A stretch of DNA of 64,000 bases, from NCBI RefSeq assembly GCF_014698035.1, contig NZ_JACJSF010000028.1, forward strand, positions 1 to 64,000. Reading direction: 5' to 3'. The DNA comes from Desmonostoc muscorum FACHB-395. GTDB lineage: Bacteria > Cyanobacteriota > Cyanobacteriia > Cyanobacteriales > Nostocaceae. The translations under genes were made by a program, and so were the position numbers. Of this stretch, positions 28,244 through 37,200 are shown one piece after another. The notes beneath the pieces are model-generated. The model was given only the letters and a program-made list of their open reading frames with translations. It was not told where the DNA came from and did no database searches. Positions within the stretch are counted from its first letter, which is position 1, and the number at the start of each line of letters is the position of its first letter.

Positions 28244-28450
28244 CAAAAGAAGCTTTTACTTTCTCAAACCCCAGTTTGCTTTCTCATTTCAGTGTTTTCC
28301 GCAAGCAAAAGAAGCTTTTACTTTTTCAAACCCCGGTTTGCTTTCTCATTTTGGTGTTTTCCGCAAGCAAAAGAAGCTTTTACTTTCTCAAACCCCGGTT
28401 TGCTTTCTCAAACCCCAGTTTGCTTTCTAATTTCGGTGTTTTCCGCAAGC
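28244..28450. repeat. 62-bp tandem repeat, about three units
   Basis: Units beginning caaaagaagctttta start at 28244, 28306 and 28368 (period exactly 62 bp) and end with gtgttttccgcaag. The third unit contains an internal 20-bp duplication of caaacccc(a/g)gtttgctttct. Each unit can form two small hairpins (aaaag/ctttt and caaacc/ggtttg). All three plus-strand frames are open with shifted copies of one Phe-rich peptide, as expected from a repeat whose period is not a multiple of 3; it is therefore not a gene. Confidence 0.9.
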
Positions 28451-28486
28451 AATCAAGTATATTACTTTGTCAATATGCTTGATTGC
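28449..28486. repeat. Inverted repeat closing the tandem array
   Basis: gcaatcaag at 28449-28457 pairs with cttgattgc at 28478-28486; the pairing extends inward through atatt/aatat with one mismatch, for a stem of about 15 bp. It begins inside the last repeat unit. Confidence 0.6.
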
Positions 28487-28534
28487 TGAATCATTGCAGT
28501 AATTTCCACACTCGTGACAACTATCCCTTTGAGA

Positions 28535-28723
28535 TTACTGTTCTCTATCTTTATCTAATGCTTCTTGGATTGCACGACGGCAAAATTCTGGAGGATCATC
28601 CTTGGTAGATAGTTCTTCCTTCATAGTTTTGGTAATGCGTAGGTTAATTCTTTCTGTTAATGATTCTTCTCTATTTGATTTAATTGGTTGTAAATTTTGT
28701 GGGTTCCCTTTAGGATTAGGCAT
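28535..28723 (-). CDS. Small protein, possibly ribbon-helix-helix-like
   Basis: A 62-residue polar protein (MPNPKGNPQNLQPIKSN at the start). Residues 21-37 (LTERINLRITKTMKEEL) resemble the strand and first helix of small ribbon-helix-helix DNA-binding proteins, and the end (CRRAIQEALDKDREQ) is helical. I cannot name a family with confidence. No toxin-like gene is on its strand; the neighbour at 28850 is divergent. The setting, an island with a tandem repeat, fits a recently acquired gene. Confidence 0.5.
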   Translation of the reverse strand: MPNPKGNPQNLQPIKSNREESLTERINLRITKTMKEELSTKDDPPEFCRRAIQEALDKDREQ

Positions 28724-28849
28724 TATTGAGAAATATAAATAAGACTTGATTTACTTGGTGCCAAAACAATAATTTTTTTTAGTGGTTGTGACAACTTGCC
28801 GGAAGTACAACCACTAATATCCAATTCAAAAAATGGACACTACTATTTT

Positions 28850-29227
28850 ATGTTCACGCGTTCCGAACTTGAAATCAAGACTATTAAAGAATTACGCGAT
28901 TTATGTCGCAGATACGGTGTAAAACCTACCGGGAATGCAGGATACAAAACCTCGTACATCGTAACTCTGATGGCATTTCCACTTTTAGCCCTCCAACAAA
29001 TGAAGCTAGGTAAAGGGTTAAAATCCCCTAACTTTAACGCTATCCAGGTAATCAGTTCTGCTATTGAGGAGATGAATTCACCCACAGACGAACAAACAGC
29101 ACTGATTCGGATAACTTTGGAAGGCAGAAAAATGAGCTATCCTGACCGATATCAGCAAGAGAATTTGCTGAACTTACACAAGGCTAAGATGTCACTTGAA
29201 CAAGCTATCGACTTTTTGAGCCAATAA
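28850..29227 (+). CDS. Hypothetical protein with a SAP-like helical N-terminus
   Basis: A protein of 125 residues from the ATG at 28850 (a TTG at 28796 would add 18 residues of low-complexity character). Residues about 8-33 (ELEIKTIKELRDLCRRYGVKP) look like a SAP or Rho-N type helix-extended-helix, a nucleic-acid-binding motif. The rest is mostly helical with no recognisable active site. No Shine-Dalgarno is visible at either start. Followed 18 bp later by a strong terminator that duplicates the one after the S1-domain gene. Function unknown. Confidence 0.6.
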   Translation: MFTRSELEIKTIKELRDLCRRYGVKPTGNAGYKTSYIVTLMAFPLLALQQMKLGKGLKSPNFNAIQVISSAIEEMNSPTDEQTALIRITLEGRKMSYPDRYQQENLLNLHKAKMSLEQAIDFLSQ

Positions 29228-29244
29228 AACTGATTTTATTAACC

Positions 29245-29283
29245 TATCCCCTGCATCTACAAAAATGTGGGGGATAATTTTTT
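29245..29283 (+). terminator. Rho-independent terminator, second copy of a duplicated cassette
   Basis: tatcccc-tgcat-ctacaaaa-atgt-ggggata followed by attttttt. Its core cccctgcatctacaaa(a/g)atgtggggg repeats the terminator at 27951 with essentially one base changed. Confidence 0.8.
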
Positions 29284-29399
29284 GAGATTAAGATAAATAA
29301 GGTGTGACCAATTGGCTTAGTTGGCGTGAGGATATCTTGAGCATATATCGGGCATTTTGACAACTATAAACGCTGCAACTATTCAATTTAGGTATTTAT

Positions 29400-30275
29400 A
29401 TGTTTCTAGTAACTGGAGCAACTGGAGGAATTGGTCGCAGAGTTGTGCGACTGCTACGGCAACGAGAACAGTCTGTGCGGGCATTTGTTCGCCTTACCTC
29501 GCGCTACAGCGAGTTAGAACACCGGGGTGCAGAAATCTTTATCGGTGATTTGCTGCGGGAAAAAGATATTCAAAAAGCTACTCAAGGTGTGAAGTATATT
29601 ATCAGCGCTCACGGTTCTGATAGCGATGCTTTATCCTTAGATTACCGCGCCAATATTGAACTGATTGACCAAGCAAAAGCCAATGGCGTAGAGCATTTTG
29701 TCTTCATTTCGGTATTGGGAGCCGATCGCGGATATGAAGACGCGCCTGTGTTCAAAGCCAAACGAGCAGTAGAGCAATATTTGGCAGCTAGTGGCTTGAA
29801 TTACACAATTTTACGCCCATCTGGATTAGCATCTAACTTGCTGCCACTGGTAGAACGATTTCGGGAAACGGGATTGTATCTGCTGATTGGCGATCGCAAA
29901 AACCGTACCTCAATTGTCAGTACCGATGATTTGGCAAGGATAATAGTCGATTCTGTGACTGTTGCAGGCGCTCGTAACCAGATTTTACCAGTGGGAGGCC
30001 CGGAGATTTTATTACGAGAAGATATTCCCCGGATTTTTGGTCGGATTTTCGCCAAAGAGCCAGTAATAATTAATTCACCACTATTTTTTATTGATGGATT
30101 ACAAGGTGCATTGGGTTTATTTAATCCCCAAGTCCAAAAAGCTTTGGGAACTTATCGCACATTGCTAGCAAATGAATTTTTCTGTACAAAAGATGAAATT
30201 GCCAATTTAGAAGCGATTTTTAACTTCAAATTGGAGACATTAGAAAACTTTTTGCGGCGTTATTTAGCAGTTTGA
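29400..30275 (+). CDS. NAD(P)-binding atypical short-chain dehydrogenase (NmrA-like)
   Basis: A 291-residue Rossmann-fold protein. The N-terminal MFLVTGATGGIGRRVVRLL carries the TGxxGxxG motif of extended/atypical SDRs. The later segments FVFISVLGAD and FKAKRAVEQYLAASGLNYTILRPSG replace the classical YxxxK with the atypical NmrA/Ycf39-like layout. Substrate unknown; relatives act as NAD(P)H sensors, isoflavone-reductase-like enzymes or photosystem assembly factors. No operon partner is clear: the HlyD gene follows after 98 bp of repeats. Confidence 0.85.
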   Translation: MFLVTGATGGIGRRVVRLLRQREQSVRAFVRLTSRYSELEHRGAEIFIGDLLREKDIQKATQGVKYIISAHGSDSDALSLDYRANIELIDQAKANGVEHFVFISVLGADRGYEDAPVFKAKRAVEQYLAASGLNYTILRPSGLASNLLPLVERFRETGLYLLIGDRKNRTSIVSTDDLARIIVDSVTVAGARNQILPVGGPEILLREDIPRIFGRIFAKEPVIINSPLFFIDGLQGALGLFNPQVQKALGTYRTLLANEFFCTKDEIANLEAIFNFKLETLENFLRRYLAV

Positions 30276-30283
30276 ATTAAACA

Positions 30284-30355
30284 CAAGTCATTAGTCATTG
30301 GTCATTAGTGAATCACCAAGAACAAATGACAAAGGACAAATGACTAATGACAAAT
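30284..30355. repeat. Short tandem repeats between the SDR and HlyD genes
   Basis: cattagt/cattggt units, then inverted gacaaatgac and actaatgac units, the same family as elsewhere in the window. Confidence 0.8.
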
Positions 30356-30373
30356 AAAAAAGGATAAAAATAT

Positions 30374-31855
30374 ATGGTAAATGCTGCTCAAGCCCGTCAG
30401 ACAAAAGAGCGATTCGCCCAACCAGAGGAACAACTCACTTATGAATTAGGGAAGGCGGTACAGGAATTACCACCCCTGTATACGAGATTATTAGCGGGAA
30501 CGATGAGCGCCATTGTATTTGGAGCGATCGCTTGGGCGTACTTCTCGCAAATAGATGAAGTAGCAACAGCGCCAGGGGAATTAATTGCTTCTACACAGGT
30601 TAGGCCAGTGACATCCTTGGGTGGGGGGTCAATTGTCGGCGTGAAAGTGCAAGAAGGCGATCGCGTCACCAAAGGTCAAATTCTGATTCAAAAAGACCCT
30701 GACTTACAAATAACTGATGTTTCCCGCCTAGCCAAATCAACTAGATTGATTCAAGACGATTTGCAACGTTTGGATGCAGAACGTCTTGGAGGCAAAACAA
30801 CTGGGACTAAACTACAAGATGAACTTTTAACTTCCCGCCTGCAAGACTACCAAGCGCGTCAAGCAGGAGCAGAAGCAGAAGCAAATCGCCAAATAGCACT
30901 CATCAATCAAGCCAAAGTCCGCTTGACTCGATTGCAAGAGAACTTAGCTAATGCCAAAAGCAGCTTTGCTAATGCCAAAACCAACCTTGCCAACGCAGAC
31001 AGCATCCGCATTAAAATTGAAAGTAATTTGGCACTTGCACAAGAAAGGGAAAAAAGCTTACGCACCCTAATTACTACTGGTGCTGTACCTCGTGTCGATT
31101 ACTTGGATGCTCAAGAAAGATTGACTCGTGCAAAGACAGAAATTACCAGATCGCAAGATGAAGTGACTAACGCCCAAAATAGAATAACAGAGGCTCAAGA
31201 TAAAGTCACATCATTAGAAAAAGATATTGCTGCTCAAGCCCAAGAAATTCGCCAAGCAGAACAAGCTTACAACGCTGCCCGCAGTCAGGCCCAGCGTGTC
31301 GCATCAGAACGCCAAAGTGAAATATTGACACAGTTCAACAAACGTAAAGAAGAACTGACAACTGTTCAAGGTCAATTAGAGCAGGCGAGGAAGCAGCAAG
31401 CTTTAGAAACGATTGAGGCTCCCGTTGCAGGTACGATTTACAGAGTCAAAGCCACTAAGGGGCCAGTCCAATCTGGTGAAGAATTGCTGTCAATTTTGCC
31501 AGAAGGCGAAGAAATGCTTCTAGAGGTGAAAGTTCTTAACCGCGATATTGGGTTTATTCGTCAAGGCATGAAGGCAAAAGTGAAAATGGCGACTTTCCCC
31601 TTCCAGGAATTTGGCGTTGTGGAGGGCGAAGTCATGCAAGTCAGTCCGAATGCAATTATTGATAAAGAATTGGGTTTAGTTTTTCCTACAAGAATTAAGC
31701 TAAATAAACATTCAGTGAATGTTCGTGGTCAAGAGGTAGAATTTACACCAGGAATGTCTGCTACAGGTGAAATTGTCACTCGTAAAAAGTCAATTCTGAC
31801 ATTCATCACTGAGCCTGTGACGCGGCGGTTCAATGAAGCATTTTCTGTTAGGTAG
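30374..31855 (+). CDS. HlyD-type membrane-fusion adaptor of a type I secretion system
   Basis: A 493-residue periplasmic adaptor. A short cytoplasmic N-terminus is followed by one membrane span (LLAGTMSAIVFGAIAWAYF, about residues 39-57). The split biotinyl-lipoyl motif is SLGGGSIVGVKVQEGDRVTKGQILIQKDP (about 82-110) plus AGTIYRVKATKGPVQSGEELL. Between them is a long coiled-coil hairpin (about 130-345), rich in Gln, Ala and Glu. The beta-barrel region RQGMKAKVKMATFPFQEFGVVEGEV closes the protein. It would link the ABC exporter at 37.9-40.6 kb to an outer-membrane TolC-like channel, which is not in the window. Ends with a hairpin terminator. Confidence 0.9.
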   Translation: MVNAAQARQTKERFAQPEEQLTYELGKAVQELPPLYTRLLAGTMSAIVFGAIAWAYFSQIDEVATAPGELIASTQVRPVTSLGGGSIVGVKVQEGDRVTKGQILIQKDPDLQITDVSRLAKSTRLIQDDLQRLDAERLGGKTTGTKLQDELLTSRLQDYQARQAGAEAEANRQIALINQAKVRLTRLQENLANAKSSFANAKTNLANADSIRIKIESNLALAQEREKSLRTLITTGAVPRVDYLDAQERLTRAKTEITRSQDEVTNAQNRITEAQDKVTSLEKDIAAQAQEIRQAEQAYNAARSQAQRVASERQSEILTQFNKRKEELTTVQGQLEQARKQQALETIEAPVAGTIYRVKATKGPVQSGEELLSILPEGEEMLLEVKVLNRDIGFIRQGMKAKVKMATFPFQEFGVVEGEVMQVSPNAIIDKELGLVFPTRIKLNKHSVNVRGQEVEFTPGMSATGEIVTRKKSILTFITEPVTRRFNEAFSVR

Positions 31856-31930
31856 ATTGATAGCCTCTCTTGTTCTTATAGCTATTTCAAAAACAATGCC
31901 TACGCATTCCACAAGCCACACCTAAAACGT

Positions 31931-31955
31931 AAGGGTTTAGCATTGCTAAACCCTT
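31931..31955 (+). terminator. Terminator after the HlyD gene
   Basis: aagggtttagc - att - gctaaaccctt, an 11-bp perfect stem followed by aaatttatttg, 75 bp past the HlyD stop codon. Confidence 0.75.
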
Positions 31956-32037
31956 AAATTTATTTGTAACAGACGAGCGGTTTGGTTTATTTTTCTAACC
32001 GAGCAGTATTTGACTGAACTACAAATCGCTATAATTT

Positions 32038-33924
32038 TTAAGCGATACCTAAGAATTTTTTATACTGATCCATTTGTTTTTGCATCCCTTCTAGTAGTTT
32101 CCAAAAATCAAGATTATTCTCATTTTTGTTATCATCATTGCTATCCGTATTGATGCCTGTAATAATCTGACCGATGAGAGAAGCGACATCAGAATTATTA
32201 AGAATAGCAATAGTCTCTGGTGTGAGATATTTTGGTGTTTCTGTAATTGCCTGACCAATTAGAGAACCAACATCAGAATTATTCAAACTAGCAATAGTCT
32301 CTGGCGTGAGATAATTTGCTGTTTCTGTAACAGTCTGACCAATTAGAGAACCGACATCAGAATTATTCAAACTAGCAATAGTCTCTGGCGTGAGATAATT
32401 TGCTGTTTCTGTAACAGTCTGACCAATTAGAGAACCGACATCAGAATTATTAAAACTAGTAATAGTCTCTGGTGTGAGATATTTTGCTGTTTTTGTAATA
32501 GTCTGACCGATTAGAGAAGCGACATCGGAATTATTAAAACTAGCAATAGTCTCTGGTGTGAGATAATTTTTGGTTTGTGCATCGATATGTAGCAGGTTGT
32601 CGCCAGACATCACTTGCTTTGCCAGAGAACTGACATTAGAAATATTTAAACTAGAGATTGTAATTTGTGAACTATTTGCTGCTGTGTCTGCGTAGCCCGT
32701 CGTAGACATCACTTGCTTTGCTAAAGAACTAACATTAGAAATATTTAAACTAGAGTTTGTACTTTGTGTGCTATTTGCTGATGTTTCTGCCACAATCTGA
32801 CGTACTTGGGCATCAGTCAAGCTGGGGTTAGCACTAAGCATCAGGGCAACTACACCAGCCACATGGGGAGTAGCCATAGATGTGCCGCTATAAGTGGCAT
32901 ACTGATTATTCGGAACTGATGAATAAACCTTGACTCCTGGGGCTGTGACATAAGAAATTTGATTTGTTCCAGAGCGGTTAGAGAAATCAGCCATATTATT
33001 ATTTTTGTCTACTGCCCCAACAGCAATTCCCGACTTGGAGGCATAGCGGGCAGGATAGTCTGGTTCTGATTCACCATCATTACCTGCTGCCATGACGATA
33101 ATCACTCCTTTACTACTGGCATAGTTAATGGCTGACTCCAGAGTCCGATTGGAAGATGTGCCTCCTAAACTGAGGTTAATCACATTCGCTCCATTATCCA
33201 CAGCGTAGCGAATACCCTTAGATATCGAGCTATAGGAACCAGAGCCAGACTCATTCAAAACTTTGACAGGCATAATTTTGGCATCATAAGCAATACCAGT
33301 GACACCATAGTTATTATTTTCTCCTGCGATCGTGCCAGAAACATGAGTACCGTGACCATTGTTATCTAGCGTGTTGTTGTTTTGATCCGCAAAGTTCCAG
33401 CCGTAATTATCATCAATATAGCCATTGCCATCATCATCTATACCGTTACCTGCAATTTCCTTGGTATTCGTCCAGATATTATTTTTTAAATCCTCGTGGT
33501 TATAGTCAACCCCAGTATCTATAACAGCGACAACAACGCCTTTACCTGTGTATCCTTGTGCCCAAACTTCTGGTGCTTTAACAAGGTCTGCTCCCCAATT
33601 ATTACCACCAAGATCGGGAACATCAGCAAAGGTATTCTGATTAGTAGCTTTAGCCACTGCTGCTGCTGCATTAATTAAGCCATAGCCATTGGTGGAGTTA
33701 TAACTTTGCGTCGTAAAAGCATTAGTCGTAGCGTTACTGCTATTTTCGTAGTTACTATTATTTAGTAACTGCACATGAGAATCAGCTGAGTTGTAGCTAC
33801 TACGTCTGCTTAAGTTGAGGCTGGTGTCATTCTTAGTATTAAATGTATCCAATGAAGAGATTGAAGTAGAATTTAAGCTTTTATTAGTAGAAAATAAATT
33901 GTTATTAGTATTATCATTGAGCAT
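32038..33924 (-). CDS. S8 family serine protease (subtilase) with C-terminal 28-residue repeats
   Basis: A 628-residue protein from the ATG at 33922-33924 (MLNDNTNNNLF); the open frame extends 22 codons further, with an unlikely leader. A Ser/Asn-rich N-terminus (1-80) has no signal peptide. The catalytic domain has Asp136 (VAVIDTGVDYNHED), His191 (NGHGTHVSGTIAG) and Ser349 (SGTSMATPHVAG). Next come two copies of SSLNISNVSSLAKQVM (about 391-440) and five 28-residue repeats (about 454-591) of the form YLTPETIxxxNNSDVxSLIGQ. The Asp/Asn-rich tail ending in an amphipathic stretch resembles type I secretion signals. Likely exported by the neighbouring HlyD/ABC system; substrate unknown. Confidence 0.9.
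   Translation of the reverse strand: MLNDNTNNNLFSTNKSLNSTSISSLDTFNTKNDTSLNLSRRSSYNSADSHVQLLNNSNYENSSNATTNAFTTQSYNSTNGYGLINAAAAVAKATNQNTFADVPDLGGNNWGADLVKAPEVWAQGYTGKGVVVAVIDTGVDYNHEDLKNNIWTNTKEIAGNGIDDDGNGYIDDNYGWNFADQNNNTLDNNGHGTHVSGTIAGENNNYGVTGIAYDAKIMPVKVLNESGSGSYSSISKGIRYAVDNGANVINLSLGGTSSNRTLESAINYASSKGVIIVMAAGNDGESEPDYPARYASKSGIAVGAVDKNNNMADFSNRSGTNQISYVTAPGVKVYSSVPNNQYATYSGTSMATPHVAGVVALMLSANPSLTDAQVRQIVAETSANSTQSTNSSLNISNVSSLAKQVMSTTGYADTAANSSQITISSLNISNVSSLAKQVMSGDNLLHIDAQTKNYLTPETIASFNNSDVASLIGQTITKTAKYLTPETITSFNNSDVGSLIGQTVTETANYLTPETIASLNNSDVGSLIGQTVTETANYLTPETIASLNNSDVGSLIGQAITETPKYLTPETIAILNNSDVASLIGQIITGINTDSNDDNKNENNLDFWKLLEGMQKQMDQYKKFLGIA
32155..32565 (-). repeat. Five 84-bp in-frame repeats in the subtilase gene
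   Basis: 84-bp units encoding YLTPETIASxNNSDVGSLIGQTVTETAN variants. The second to fourth units are nearly identical at DNA level (for example ctaacgtc-free blocks around 32270-32420), indicating recent expansion or recombinational homogenisation. Confidence 0.85.
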
Positions 33925-34123
33925 AATTGTTTTTTCTAAAAAATAGAAATGCTTTTTAACAGCTAAAATTCTTAGAACTTTTTTTAACAAAAGTTCTAAC
34001 GTGTGAATAAGCCGTATTGTTAATAATTACTATGAAATTTAATAATAAAATGCTAATTCTATTACCAAAAAAATATTATGAGAATAATGCTTTTTGTGAA
34101 TAGCTATTTAGAATACGCTTAAT

Positions 34124-34173
34124 TATAAAAAAAGCGGCAGAATGAGTGGCATTTGCTGCTCATTCTGCCGCTT
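34124..34173 (-). terminator. Terminator after the CARDB-subtilase gene
   Basis: aagcggcagaatgag (34132-34146) pairs perfectly with ctcattctgccgctt (34159-34173). On the minus strand the stem is followed by a run of seven T's, 47 bp past the stop codon of the gene at 34221. A textbook intrinsic terminator. Confidence 0.9.
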
Positions 34174-34220
34174 ATAGAAATTGCATTTTACCTTTGATAA
34201 ACGACACTTAAGGGATGATT

Positions 34221-37200
34221 CTATGCCAAGCTATTTGCTGCTGTCGTTGTGACAATCTGACGCACTTGGGCATCAGTTAAACCTTTCTTAGCACTGAGCA
34301 TCAGCGCAACTACACCCGCAACATGGGGAGCTGCCATAGATGTTCCACTTTCAAAACCATACTTGTTACCCGGAAGTGTCGAATAAATACCAATTCCTAG
34401 ATCCCCATCACCTTCAAAGTATCCTCCAGGAGCTGTAACGTATGTGAGTGGAGTTGTTCCAGCCCGATTGGAGAAGTCGGCTAATGTCCTATCATAGTAG
34501 ACTGCTCCAACAGCAAGTCCCAATTGGTTAGCATAGCGAGCTGGGTAGCTTGGTGCTGACTCACCATCGTTGCCTGATGCTGAGACGACAATTGCCCCTT
34601 TGCTAACAGCATATTGAATTGCTGAGAGTAGCTCATTACTAGCAGGACTTTTTAAACTGAGGTTAATGACGTTAGCTCCATTATCTGCTGCATAACGAAT
34701 TCCATTAGGTATGGCAGTAATATTACTTATGCCATTATCATCAAAAACTCTCACTGGCATAATCTTGGCATTATAAGCAATACCCGTAACACCAAAGTTA
34801 TTTTTTACTGCCGCGATCGTACCAGCAACATGAGTACCATGACCATCTACCAAATCTAGAGTATTGTTATTGTTGCCAACGAAATTCCAGCCGTAGGCAT
34901 CATCAATGTAACCGTTGCCATCATCATCTTTGCCGTTACCAGCGATTTCCTTGGTATTCTTCCAGATATTAGCGTTCAAGTCAGGGTGATTGTAATCCAC
35001 CCCACTATCTACTACAGCGACGATCACACCTTGACCAGTGTATCCTTTTGCCCAGACTTCCGGTGCTTTAATTGCATCGGCTCCCCAATTATCACCATCT
35101 AAGTCAGGAACATCAGCAAAGGTACTCTGACCTAAAGCTTTCGCTACTGCGGCTGCGGCATTAATTAAGCCATAACCTGTAGTTGAGTTAAATCCGCCAC
35201 CATTGACAGGATTTAAGGTAATTGGTGTGGTGATGTAAACGCTGTTGTTACCTTCATTGCTTTCAACAACATTTCCTGGCCCATCGGCTTTAAATATCAG
35301 GTAGTATTTACCAGCACTAATAGTAGGAGCAAGCGTAATAGATGTGGAGCGAGAAGTAACGGCTGAAGGTGCCAGAGTAGAACTAGCCTCAATTTCGGTA
35401 CCTAAGCTGATATCATCATCGTCACCAAATGTTGTGTCTCGTGAAAGATAAAAACTTGTCTTACTCCCTCCAGCACTGCCATTACCTTGGTTTTTAAGTT
35501 GATAATTAACTAGGAATGTAGTACCAATAGCAGCACTACTAGCAGCAGACGTAGCATTTTGTATTACTAAGTCTGGTGCAGTAATTGCGATCGCTTTGGC
35601 AACGACGTTGTTATTTTCATTGCTTTCTCTCAATGACCCAAAACCATCAGCTTGGTATAGGAGATAGTAACTACCGGGAGTAATAGTGCTGGAAAGATAT
35701 AGGGATACAGACTCGGAAATTACAGCAGAGGGAGCAATGTCAGAGATACCGATAATATCCGAACCGACTGAAATGTCCTCACTACTAAGGCTGGTATCTT
35801 TAGAAAGATAAAAGCGTGTCGTGTTAACACCAGCTTTACCATTACCTTGATTTTTCACCTGATAGCTTAGTTGGATTGTTGTACCAATGTTGGCGCTAGC
35901 AGGAGCCGAAGGATTTTGTATTAATAGGTCTGGTGCCGCAATCGTAATTGCTTTGGCCGTAACGTTATTGTTTTCATTACTTTCAAAAATTTCGCCATTG
36001 CCATCGGCTTGTAATAGCAGGTAGTAATTTCCAAAAGTAATATTACTGCTGAGTATTAAATAGTAAGACTCTGAACTATATTTACTAGCGCCTAATCCAG
36101 AGTATAAGTAGCTTCGGGAATAGCTTAAGTATGTGTCATCGCCGCTCAAGGTCGTATCTTTAGAAAGATAAAATTTCGTTGTACTAGAACCAGCACTGGC
36201 AGTACCTTGATTGGCTAGTTGATAATTGACAGTGATTAAGTTACCTGGGTCAACAAGACTAGGAGCCGAAATATTTTGGATAATTAGGTCTGGTTTCGGG
36301 CCGTTAATAGCGATCGCTTTGCTGACAATATTATTAGTTTCGTTACTTTCGCCAACATTGCCATTAGCATCGGCTTTATACAACAAATAATAGTTGCCTG
36401 CGGCGATCGCATTGTTGATGATCAGCGATGCTGTCTCTGAGCTAGTAGCACCTGCGGCAATAGCGTTAACGCCATCGGAGCCGAGCAACACATCATCATT
36501 ACTAAAGGCATTATCCTTGGATATATAAAACTTGGTGGTAGTTGCAACAGCACCACCAACACCTTGATTTTTGACCTGATAACTTAGTTGAATAGTGCTA
36601 CCAACTGATGCTGTACTAGGGGCTGAGGTATTTTGAACTATCAGGTCTGATTTTTGAGTTGGAGTAATGGTGATTACTCCGGCAATACCGTTGTTAGTTT
36701 CATTGCTTTCAGCAACATTCCCATCAGCATCGGCTATATATGCTAAGTAATAATTCCCAGCAGTGATGTTACTGCCAAAACTGAGTGTGGTTGACTCGGA
36801 ACTATAACTACCCGCAGCAATGCCGCTAACGTAGTCATAGCCCAAGTACAAATCTTCGTTTCCGATATTTAAATCTTGGGAGAGATAAAACTTGGTGTTA
36901 CTAGCAACAGCACTGGCATTGCCTTGGTTTTTGATTTGATAGTTTACTTGAATGCTACTTCCAGCCGCCGCCGAACTAGGATTTGAGGTATTTTGTACTA
37001 TCAGGTCTGGTTTAGTAATATTAATTACGTCAGCAACAGCGTTGTTGTTTTCGTTGCTTTCGGCAACATAGTTATAGCCATCGGCTTGATACACCAAATA
37101 ATAGCTACCTGCGGCGACGCTATTGCTGATGGTGAGTGTGGTTGACTCTGACCGATAGTAACCAGATAGGATGTTATCAACATAGTCATCGCCTAAAAAT

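Noticed and set aside
28244-28450. Possible CRISPR array
   Set aside because: The units are contiguous and nearly identical over their whole 62 bp, so there are no variable spacers and no cas genes nearby.
28227-28489. Three overlapping open frames of 65-82 codons with Phe/Leu-rich repeats
   Set aside because: They are the same 62-bp repeat read in three frames; the period is not a multiple of 3 and there is no ribosome-binding site.
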